Source: Promethearchaeota archaeon Loki_b32
GTDB taxonomy: Archaea; Asgardarchaeota; Lokiarchaeia; Sigyniarchaeales; SOKP01
Reading direction: 5' to 3'
NCBI GenBank assembly: GCA_005223125.1
Contig: NJBH01000012.1
Location: 41,074-105,073 of the forward strand
DNA: 64,000 nt
This document shows positions 9,588-16,349 of this stretch, piece by piece. Positions within the stretch are counted from its first letter, which is position 1, and every line of letters starts with the position of its first letter. Both the position numbers and the translations under genes were made by a program. The notes beneath the pieces were generated by a model, which made no database searches, was not told the DNA's origin, and saw only the letters and a list, made by a program, of their open reading frames with translations.

Positions 9588-9818
9588 TTAACTTTCTCTA
9601 AGAGTTATAACCTCATCCGGTAAAAATGAATTCAAGATATCACTTATTATCCTATTATCTTCTATTGGAATGCCTCTAATCACAAATTCAGATTTCTTAA
9701 GAGGATCCACTTTCCAATCGAATTCAGTTAGAAGATAACGTTTGATATCGATAAATTTATCTTCTGGTTCTATCATAAAATCATCCATTAGTTTCTCGAG
9801 GTCTTTGACTTTTACCAT
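9588..9818 (-). CDS. Small hypothetical protein, 76 aa
   Basis: I do not recognise this protein. It is small and acidic, with charged helices around a region (LLTEFDWKVDPLKKSEF) that could be a short beta hairpin. It has a good ribosome binding site, GGAG seven bases before the ATG, which supports it being a real gene. The methyltransferase at 8417-9523 follows 65 bp downstream on the same strand. No function is proposed. Confidence 0.6.
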   Translation of the reverse strand: MVKVKDLEKLMDDFMIEPEDKFIDIKRYLLTEFDWKVDPLKKSEFVIRGIPIEDNRIISDILNSFLPDEVITLRES

Positions 9819-9924
9819 TTTCTTTCTCCAAATTTATTTTTTAATTTGAATGAGATAAGAATTTTTAATGTGTATTCAATAAAAATTTAAGTTTCAAAAT
9901 TTATAAAGTTTTAAAAATCATTAC

Positions 9925-10719
9925 CTAAAAATACATTCTAATTGCTAAGCCCATCAACACAGCTGCGACTAAAAATTGTAAATAACTTCTAGGAATTTTT
10001 CCAGAAATTTTTGCCCCAAAAATGGAGCCTGAAATCGCCCCTACTCCAATTAAAATTCCAAATAAATAGTTTATTTGACCTATAATACTTTTAGCTATAG
10101 TATTATATATTGCTGTGAAGAATATTATCCCTGTAGATATTGCTGTGGCATTATGAATGGGATATAAAAGAATAATATGAAGAGAAGGAGTATTGATAAT
10201 ACCCCCTCCAATTCCTAATAAATTAGCGGTAAACCCTGCCAAAAAAAATAAGGGTATTGACTTTCTGAGATTAGTTTGATAGTCATGATTATGCAGCATA
10301 AAATTATTTTCAAATTCTTCTTGAGATAGATTAATCCTTCTAGATTTAAGTGCTTTATATGCCATGTTTGTTCCAGCTATTAGTAATGTTGTAGCAAATA
10401 TCATTTTTAAAATATTTTCATCTAAATCAACGAAAGTGAATAATACCGTACTCACAAAGCTTCCTAAAATCGAAAATGAAGAAAAAATAGCAACTTGTTT
10501 AATATGCAGTCTTTCTTCTTTGAAATAAATTAAAAATCCTGCCCCAGAAGAAATTAATATTATGAAAACAGAAGTATCTACAGCGACGTTTATTGGAATA
10601 AAAAAAAGAAGAACTAATGTGCTTACAAAAAAAACTCCACCCCCTATACCAACAATAGAGCTTATGGTTCCGAAAAGAAATCCTGCTATTAATAGGATAA
10701 TAACTACGACAGTATCCAT
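9925..10719 (-). CDS. TSUP-family (TauE/SafE) anion permease
   Basis: A 264-residue membrane protein with eight predicted helices and the two-fold internal repeat of the TSUP family. Glycine-rich signatures sit in the first helix of each half (VGIGGGVFFV at about 23-32 and LGIGGGIINTPSL at about 168-180). Family members export sulfite, sulfoacetate or other organosulfur or carboxylate anions; the substrate here is open. It is transcribed divergently from the zinc-ribbon gene at 11020, with an inverted repeat in between (10795-10841). Confidence 0.82.
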   Translation of the reverse strand: MDTVVVIILLIAGFLFGTISSIVGIGGGVFFVSTLVLLFFIPINVAVDTSVFIILISSGAGFLIYFKEERLHIKQVAIFSSFSILGSFVSTVLFTFVDLDENILKMIFATTLLIAGTNMAYKALKSRRINLSQEEFENNFMLHNHDYQTNLRKSIPLFFLAGFTANLLGIGGGIINTPSLHIILLYPIHNATAISTGIIFFTAIYNTIAKSIIGQINYLFGILIGVGAISGSIFGAKISGKIPRSYLQFLVAAVLMGLAIRMYF

Positions 10720-10794
10720 ATAATGTGAAATACCTTAAGCTATTATTAGTTTTCTAAAAATTAAGGCCTAATTGATGAAAAATTTAGTCTCATG

Positions 10795-10841
10795 TTAATC
10801 ATCATTCCCTAACTTCAACTTATTGAAATGATGATGATTAA
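10795..10841. promoter_or_regulatory. Inverted repeat in a divergent promoter region (possible operator)
   Basis: Two 11-bp arms, TTAATCATCAT (10795-10805) and its exact reverse complement ATGATGATTAA (10831-10841), are separated by 25 bases. They lie in the 300-bp gap between the divergent TSUP permease (start 10719) and the zinc-ribbon gene (start 11020). Position and symmetry fit a regulator-binding site or a leader hairpin for the leftward gene. No regulator gene is adjacent, so this is inference. The rest of the gap (to 11019) is AT-rich with nothing else recognised. Confidence 0.35.
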
Positions 10842-11019
10842 TAACATTTAATTTTATAAAAAATTAAAATTATCTATTTATCTTTATTATAAGAGACTTC
10901 TTAAATTATAATTGCTTCTTAAGAAATCTAACTTCTAAATAGAATAATAATATATTATTAAGACAAGATTAAAATTATAGATAAATTATTATAAAATAAA
11001 ATTCACTTCTCTCCTAAAT

Positions 11020-11409
11020 ATGCCCGATTCTGACAACGATAAATTTGTTTTAAAGCTTGTACCGTGTTCTCGTTGTGGAAACCCTTTTATGATTAAAAAT
11101 AATCAAAAAAATTCGGGCGAAATATTTTGTGATAATTGTATAAAATTAGAACAAAGAAAAAAGCAATTAGCTTCCTCTGTACTTGAATCTCAGAAAGAAA
11201 TTAAAACTTCTATTAAAGAATATGAAAATAAATTAGAATCAGCAGATTCACCAGATACAAAAAAAGCTTATTATGAAAAAATCAAAAAACAGTCTGAAAT
11301 TTTGACTAAATCGGTTGAGCTCCTCAAAAAAATTGAAGAAACTAATAATGAGAAATATATCGAAGAATACAAACGACTATTCGAAAAAATGAAAAAGGAA
11401 AGTTCATAA
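11020..11409 (+). CDS. Zinc-ribbon and coiled-coil protein, 129 aa
   Basis: The N-terminal 45 residues hold a zinc ribbon (CSRCGNPF at about 16-23, then CDNC at about 38-41). The remaining 85 residues are a charged, Lys/Glu-rich coiled coil (EIKTSIKEYENKL, LTKSVELLKKIEE). No enzymatic motif is seen. Such zinc-ribbon/coiled-coil proteins are common in archaea and often scaffold nucleic-acid complexes. The function here is unknown. It converges with the methyltransferase at 11429. Confidence 0.7.
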   Translation: MPDSDNDKFVLKLVPCSRCGNPFMIKNNQKNSGEIFCDNCIKLEQRKKQLASSVLESQKEIKTSIKEYENKLESADSPDTKKAYYEKIKKQSEILTKSVELLKKIEETNNEKYIEEYKRLFEKMKKESS

Positions 11410-11428
11410 AAGATCCTTGTAATAACCA

Positions 11429-12190
11429 TTATTTCTTTATAAAAATTAAACCTATATTTCGGATTCTATTTGTAGAATTATATTTAGCATCTAATTTCAT
11501 GAACTTAGAAAGAATATTGACAATAACATTCCAAAACTTTCGGAACACAATATTGGATTCATATTTATTTCTCAAGTTTATAAGATTCTGTTCTATTTTT
11601 TTTGGATTCGTGGATTGAATGTCTGCAATCATCATCAATCTACCATATACACCAAAAGTTTTGAGATTAATTAGATTGAATTTATTGAAACTGTTAATAA
11701 TTTGGCTTATTTCATAACGTCTGTAATGACCTATTATTATATCTTGTGTTGTGTAATATTTCATTCTGTGAGGTACTGTTATTACAGCTATCCCATTTTT
11801 CTTCAGAATCCTGCTTATTTCTGATACAGCTAATTTATCATCTCTAATATGTTCTAACACATCAAGAACACTTACAAAATCAAAAGTCTCTTCTCTATAG
11901 GGTAATTTTACTAGATCGCCGCACATAGGATGCCATGTTTTTCCATCTGTATATTGCGTTAAAGGAAGGCTGGCAATATCAAAAAAAGATTTGTGTTTAA
12001 TATTATCTAAAAAAGAGAGAATAGAATTTCCAGATGAACCAAGGTCAATACCACATAAGAATTTTCTTTTTGTGTTAATATTATCTTTCAAAAGATCAAA
12101 TTTACATCTTATTCCAGGAGATAAATAATATTCTGATAATGTTCTAAAAGAAAAATTCTTATGCTCATCGTAAAAATCCTTGATTCTCAA
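11429..12190 (-). CDS. Class I SAM-dependent methyltransferase
   Basis: A 253-residue methyltransferase of the Methyltransf_11 type. Motif I is degenerate but readable (CGIDLGSSGNSI at about 46-57). FDFVSVLDVLEHIRDD (motif IV, about 103-118) and ISRILKKNGIAVITVPH (motif VI) are clear. The family often methylates lipids, quinones or small metabolites; the acceptor is unknown. It starts 90 bp from the divergent ACT-domain gene at 12281. Confidence 0.78.
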   Translation of the reverse strand: MRIKDFYDEHKNFSFRTLSEYYLSPGIRCKFDLLKDNINTKRKFLCGIDLGSSGNSILSFLDNIKHKSFFDIASLPLTQYTDGKTWHPMCGDLVKLPYREETFDFVSVLDVLEHIRDDKLAVSEISRILKKNGIAVITVPHRMKYYTTQDIIIGHYRRYEISQIINSFNKFNLINLKTFGVYGRLMMIADIQSTNPKKIEQNLINLRNKYESNIVFRKFWNVIVNILSKFMKLDAKYNSTNRIRNIGLIFIKK

Positions 12191-12280
12191 AATAGTGTGG
12201 TCATTAAATTTATTACTATATTTAAAAAAAGTGTAATATTAAAATTAAACATCGATTAACTTAAAAAAATTATTTTAAAA

Positions 12281-12688
12281 ATGATTCAGCTTAGTGTATA
12301 TTTGGAAGATAGACCAGGCGAACTTGCTAATTTTATTAAACTTTTAATGGATAATAAAATTTTTATACGAGCTCTAACTGTGGCAAAAACAAGTGAATAT
12401 GGGTTAATATTAATTTTGGTCGATAATCCTGAAAAATGTATTAATCTTTTGGAAGACAGAGATTTCCTCTTATCTACTACTGATGTAATTGCTGTTAGAT
12501 TAAATGATCGTCCTTATGCTTTATACGAAATTCCAAAGACATTAGGCGAAAATGATATCAATATTGATTACTTTTATTCTACTTTAATAAAAGATGAATC
12601 TATGCTTATTTTACGTGTTGAAGATACGATAATAGAAGAAGCTATAAATCTCCTTGAGAAAACGGGATTTCCTATAGTTGAAAAATAG
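12281..12688 (+). CDS. Tandem ACT-domain protein
   Basis: A 135-residue protein made of two ACT domains. The first (about 2-65) has the textbook ligand turn EDRPGELANFIKLL followed by KIFIRALTVAKT. The second (about 70-134) begins DRPYALYEIPKTLGENDINIDYFYS. It lacks a catalytic domain, so it is probably a small-molecule (amino acid) sensing regulator, as in stand-alone archaeal ACT proteins that often accompany phenylacetate-CoA ligase genes. It lies 138 bp before the acyl-CoA dehydrogenase, on the same strand. Confidence 0.83.
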   Translation: MIQLSVYLEDRPGELANFIKLLMDNKIFIRALTVAKTSEYGLILILVDNPEKCINLLEDRDFLLSTTDVIAVRLNDRPYALYEIPKTLGENDINIDYFYSTLIKDESMLILRVEDTIIEEAINLLEKTGFPIVEK

Positions 12689-12825
12689 AAATTAATTTAA
12701 GATTCTTAAGTATTTTCTCCCATTTTATTCCCAATTAAATTGATATTTTAATTGAATAATAAAACTTAAGAATTTTACGTAATTTAAAGGTATACAGTTA
12801 AATTAGTAACAATAAGGTAAGAAAC

Positions 12826-14010
12826 ATGAGTATTAAGTTTACTGAAGAACAAGAGATGATCCGTGAATCGGTAAGAGAATTTGCGCAAAGTAAAATTGCG
12901 CCAATAGCTCTTCAAATGGAAGAGACTAAGGAAATTCCGAGAGATGTCGTCAAAGGAATGGCAGAATTAGGACTTATGACGTGTACTGCAGATGAAAAGT
13001 ATGGTGGCGCTGGATTAGATGCTGTAAGTGCTGGTGTTATCGCAGAAGAATTAGCAAAAGCAGATTGTACTGGTTCTACATGTGTATATTACTTGGTTCC
13101 CGCATCATGGGGTTTTCTTTTGAATAAATACGGAACAGAAGAAGCAAAACAAGAGATATTCCCTAAAACTGTCTCGGGAGAGTGGTTTCTTGGAATAGCT
13201 ACAACTGAAAGTGATGCTGGTTCTGATGTAGGAGCTACTAAGACAACAATAAAACCAGATGGAGATGGATTTGTTGTGAACGGTGAAAAAATGTATATTA
13301 GTGGAGTAAGAGAGGCAGTTACGCATGGGGGGGGACATATCACAATTGCCCATCAAACTCCTGAGCGTGGGACAAGGGGTATGACTACATTTTATTTACC
13401 ATTAACAGCTGAAGGAATTACTCCTACTTATATAGACGACTTAGGTAGAGAGGGGATTTCATGTGGTGGTTTCAGTATAGATAATGTAAAAATCCCTAAA
13501 CATTATATATTAGGAGAAGAAAACAAAGGATTCTATATACTCCATGAAGGATATGAATATGCAAGGGCATTAATTTCTGTTATTTGCGCATCCGCCGGTT
13601 TAAAATCGTTAGAAAACGGAATGAATTATATTAAAGAACGAAAATCCTTTGGAAAACCTTTAGCACAATACCAAGAAATTAACTTTAGATTAGCTGAACA
13701 TTATACAAAATTGAATATGCTAAGGGATTTGGGTTATAAAGCTTTAAAAACTATTGATTTAGAACAAGCAGGCAAGGTAGGTAGATTCGAAACAAGCAAT
13801 ATTGTGGCTCAAGCGAAAATGTTCTGCTCAGATTGGGCTTGCGAAGCAATAAATGATGTCATGCAGTGGCAGGGTGCTTTTGGATATTCACGAGAATGCC
13901 CTGATCAAGCTGCATGGAGAGCTGTTAGATCATTCTCACTTGCAGAAGGAACCAAAGAAATAATGAAGATGATTGTAGCAAGAGAACTACTTGGTAAGAA
14001 ACAATATTAA
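12826..14010 (+). CDS. Acyl-CoA dehydrogenase
   Basis: A 394-residue FAD-dependent acyl-CoA dehydrogenase of usual family length. The N-terminal helical domain begins FTEEQEMIRESVREFA. The middle beta domain carries GIATTESDAGSDV (FAD/substrate region). The C-terminal domain ends with QGAFGYSRECPDQ and LAEGTKEIMKMIVARELLG; the Glu of AEGT is at the position of the catalytic base in medium-chain enzymes. An AGGT ribosome binding site precedes the ATG. The linked EtfBA genes are its likely electron acceptor. Chain or ring specificity cannot be read; it could serve pimelyl-, glutaryl- or cyclohexanecarbonyl-CoA given the benzoyl-CoA pathway nearby. Confidence 0.9.
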   Translation: MSIKFTEEQEMIRESVREFAQSKIAPIALQMEETKEIPRDVVKGMAELGLMTCTADEKYGGAGLDAVSAGVIAEELAKADCTGSTCVYYLVPASWGFLLNKYGTEEAKQEIFPKTVSGEWFLGIATTESDAGSDVGATKTTIKPDGDGFVVNGEKMYISGVREAVTHGGGHITIAHQTPERGTRGMTTFYLPLTAEGITPTYIDDLGREGISCGGFSIDNVKIPKHYILGEENKGFYILHEGYEYARALISVICASAGLKSLENGMNYIKERKSFGKPLAQYQEINFRLAEHYTKLNMLRDLGYKALKTIDLEQAGKVGRFETSNIVAQAKMFCSDWACEAINDVMQWQGAFGYSRECPDQAAWRAVRSFSLAEGTKEIMKMIVARELLGKKQY

Positions 14011-14015
14011 TTAAC

Positions 14016-14023
14016 TTTTTTTT
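14016..14023 (+). terminator. Oligo-T run after the acyl-CoA dehydrogenase
   Basis: Eight consecutive T bases begin six bases after the stop codon of the acyl-CoA dehydrogenase gene, followed by a second T-rich stretch. This is the usual archaeal intrinsic termination signal, with no stem-loop needed. It may attenuate rather than end transcription, because etfBA follow in the same direction. Confidence 0.4.
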
Positions 14024-14099
14024 ATATTTTTAATATTACTATTTAACTCTTATAAGATTGAGATTGATTTTATTATCATAATTTAATTTTGATGAAACT

Positions 14100-14888
14100 A
14101 TGAGATTTATCGTATGTGTAAAACAAGTTCCTGACACAACTGAAGTTAAGATAGATCCTGAGACTAACACCTTGATAAGAGAGGGTGTACCCAGCATTTT
14201 AAATCCTTTTGATCAGTTTGCTCTTGAAGAGGCAATTAAAATTAAACAAGAAGGTGATGAGATTATCGTGATTTCTATGGGTCCACCTCAAGCTAAAAAA
14301 GCTTTATTGAAGTGTCTCGCATTAGGAGCAGATAAAGCAATCTTGCTTAGTGATAGAATATTTGCTGGAGCTGATACTTGGGCGACTTCCTATACTCTTA
14401 CTCGGTGTATCAAAAAAATTGGTGATTTTAATATTATATTTTGTGGTTTACAAGCCATTGATGGAGATACCGCCCAAGTAGGTCCCGAAATTGCAGCTCA
14501 ATTAGGGATTCCACAGATAACATATTGTGAAAGTGTTGAAAAATTAGAAGGTAAAAAATTAACAGCAAAAGTTCAAACAGATGATGGGTACAAAATTGTA
14601 GAAACAAGACTTCCTATACTTATAACTGGAATTACTCCATCTTCATTTGAGCCAACAAACCCCCCCATGATGAGTATAATGAAAGCAAATAAAAAACCAT
14701 TTTCTACATGGGATGCTAATGAGCTTGGGGGTAGTAAGGATAATTATGGATTGAATGGTTCATTAACTGAAGTTATTAAAGTTTATTCCCCACCGGCACG
14801 ACAGCAGGGTGTTGTTATTGATGAGGAAACTGCTGAAACAGCGGTTCAAAAATTAATCGATTTATTATCTAAAGATAAGGTGATTTAG
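14100..14888 (+). CDS. etfB: Electron transfer flavoprotein, beta subunit (copy 1)
   Basis: A 262-residue EtfB/FixA protein: MRFIVCVKQVPDTTEVKID at the N-terminus, ALEEAIKIK, ISMGPPQAKK and the adenine-nucleotide-binding segment CGLQAIDGDTAQVGPEIA (about 121-138). It pairs with EtfA directly downstream (stop 14888, next start 14890). With its partner it would carry electrons from acyl-CoA dehydrogenase; because EtfA bears ferredoxin clusters, electrons may pass to or from ferredoxin. A second EtfBA pair lies at 55674-57693. Confidence 0.92.
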   Translation: MRFIVCVKQVPDTTEVKIDPETNTLIREGVPSILNPFDQFALEEAIKIKQEGDEIIVISMGPPQAKKALLKCLALGADKAILLSDRIFAGADTWATSYTLTRCIKKIGDFNIIFCGLQAIDGDTAQVGPEIAAQLGIPQITYCESVEKLEGKKLTAKVQTDDGYKIVETRLPILITGITPSSFEPTNPPMMSIMKANKKPFSTWDANELGGSKDNYGLNGSLTEVIKVYSPPARQQGVVIDEETAETAVQKLIDLLSKDKVI

Positions 14889-14889
14889 T

Positions 14890-16083
14890 TTGATAAATGT
14901 AGATAAGGAAAAGTGTACTGGATGTGAATTATGTGAAAAAGCATGTCCATTTGGAGCAATAACAATTGTAGAAAAAATTGCAGTAATCGGAGATGAATGC
15001 ACTCTTTGTGGTGCTTGTGTCGATCAATGTAATGTGGGGGCAATTACAATTCAACGGAAAAAAATTGAAGATATTGACTTATCGCGGTATCAAGATATAT
15101 GGATCGTTGCTGAGATAAAAGACGACAAGGTTAGAAATGTATCTTTTGAGTTGTTAGGTAAGGCAAAAGAACTTGCAGATGAATTAAAACAAAAAGTTTG
15201 TGTCTTACTTTTAGGAGATAATGTAAAAAAATTCGCTCAAGATTTTTCAAACCGAGGGGCTAACAGAATATATATAGCTGAACATGAAGCTCTTAAAGAT
15301 TATTATACTGAAACTTATTCTTCTGTGGTTACTGGTATAATCTCAAAATACAAACCAAATATTGTTCTATATCCCGCAACTATAAATGGAAGGGATTTAG
15401 CGCCAAGAGTGGCTGCTACTCTTGAGTTAGGGCTTACTGCCGACTGTACTGGGTTATCTATACACGATGGCTTATTATTACAAACAAGACCTGCGTTTGG
15501 TGGAAACATAATGGCAGATATTATTTGTCCTGCTACACGCCCACAAATGGCAACAGTTAGACCTAATGTTATGGAAATGGCATCAATCCAAGACAGTAAT
15601 AATGCAGAAATCATTGATATACCTGTAAATATAGATCTTCAAGGAGTGAAGGTAAAAACTAAAGAAGTAATCAGTGAAACTGCTTCTGAGTGTGGTATTC
15701 CCGTTTGCGAAGCAGATACTATTGTATCTGGAGGAAGAGGGGTAGGTAGTAAGGAGAATTTTAAATTAATTGAGGATTTAGCTAAAGTTTTAAATGCAGC
15801 TGTGGGAGCAAGTAGAGCTGCAGTGGACTTGGGATGGATTCCAAAATCACAACAAGTAGGACAAAGTGGAACCACAGTCTCTCCAAAGATTTACATCGCA
15901 TGTGGAATATCAGGGACAATCCAACATTTAGTTGGAATGAAAAGTAGTGATATAATTATTGCGATAAATAAAGATCCTGAAGCTACGATATTTAACGTAG
16001 CAAATTATGGAATTGTAGGCGATTTGTGCGAAGTTGTACCATTATTAACGAAAGCTTTAAAGAAAAAATTATGTGAAGATTAA
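14890..16083 (+). CDS. etfA: Electron transfer flavoprotein, alpha subunit with N-terminal 2[4Fe-4S] domain (copy 1)
   Basis: A 397-residue EtfA that starts at a TTG one base after the etfB stop. The N-terminal 60 residues are a ferredoxin domain with two complete Cys sets (C9, C12, C15, C19 and C37, C40, C43, C47). The EtfA body follows, with the FAD-binding region SGGRGVGSKENF and the TVSPKIYIACGISG signature. The same fusion is known in CarE of the bifurcating caffeyl-CoA reductase complex, so this ETF may link acyl-CoA oxidation or reduction to ferredoxin. That coupling is inference; the architecture is seen. Confidence 0.92.
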   Translation: MINVDKEKCTGCELCEKACPFGAITIVEKIAVIGDECTLCGACVDQCNVGAITIQRKKIEDIDLSRYQDIWIVAEIKDDKVRNVSFELLGKAKELADELKQKVCVLLLGDNVKKFAQDFSNRGANRIYIAEHEALKDYYTETYSSVVTGIISKYKPNIVLYPATINGRDLAPRVAATLELGLTADCTGLSIHDGLLLQTRPAFGGNIMADIICPATRPQMATVRPNVMEMASIQDSNNAEIIDIPVNIDLQGVKVKTKEVISETASECGIPVCEADTIVSGGRGVGSKENFKLIEDLAKVLNAAVGASRAAVDLGWIPKSQQVGQSGTTVSPKIYIACGISGTIQHLVGMKSSDIIIAINKDPEATIFNVANYGIVGDLCEVVPLLTKALKKKLCED

Positions 16084-16090
16084 TAAAAAA

Positions 16091-16097
16091 TTTTTTT
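16091..16097 (+). terminator. Oligo-T run after etfA
   Basis: Seven T bases begin seven bases after the etfA stop, followed by further T-rich sequence. This is a likely archaeal transcription terminator for the acyl-CoA dehydrogenase/ETF unit. Confidence 0.4.
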
Positions 16098-16144
16098 ATC
16101 AAGTCTTTTTTAAATTAAGTTTTTTTCGAATCTGAATGTAATTT

Positions 16145-16348
16145 GTGTTGGTGAAAGCCCATTTTACAGAAGCTATTAATAAGCTTGAAAAATACATGTC
16201 TAGAGAAGAAGCCGAAAAGTTTTGGCAAATTATGAATGAGTGGGCGAAATGGGTGAAAATTACTCTTAACCCAGAACGAATGGCATCGTGTGATTATGAT
16301 AAAGATGATAAATGGCAAGAACTGCTAAATAAAATGGGATGGGAGTGA
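16145..16348 (+). CDS. Small hypothetical helical protein, 67 aa
   Basis: I do not recognise this protein. It is an acidic, probably helical small protein rich in Trp (FWQIMNEWAKWVKI), with no metal or catalytic motif. The start is uncertain: GTG at 16145, TTG at 16148 or GTG at 16151, none with a good ribosome binding site. It lies 60 bp after etfA on the same strand and ends one base before the convergent flavoprotein gene. Composition favours this strand over the opposite overlapping frame. Confidence 0.5.
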   Translation: MLVKAHFTEAINKLEKYMSREEAEKFWQIMNEWAKWVKITLNPERMASCDYDKDDKWQELLNKMGWE

Positions 16349-16349
16349 A

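Noticed and set aside
13089..13356. Two overlapping minus-strand frames inside the acyl-CoA dehydrogenase
   Set aside because: They are antisense to a strongly conserved enzyme domain and have Ser/Pro-rich, non-protein-like composition.
16115..16318. 67-codon minus-strand frame opposite the small protein at 16145
   Set aside because: His/Phe-rich composition looks like the shadow of the plus-strand frame, and it overlaps the terminator region of etfA.
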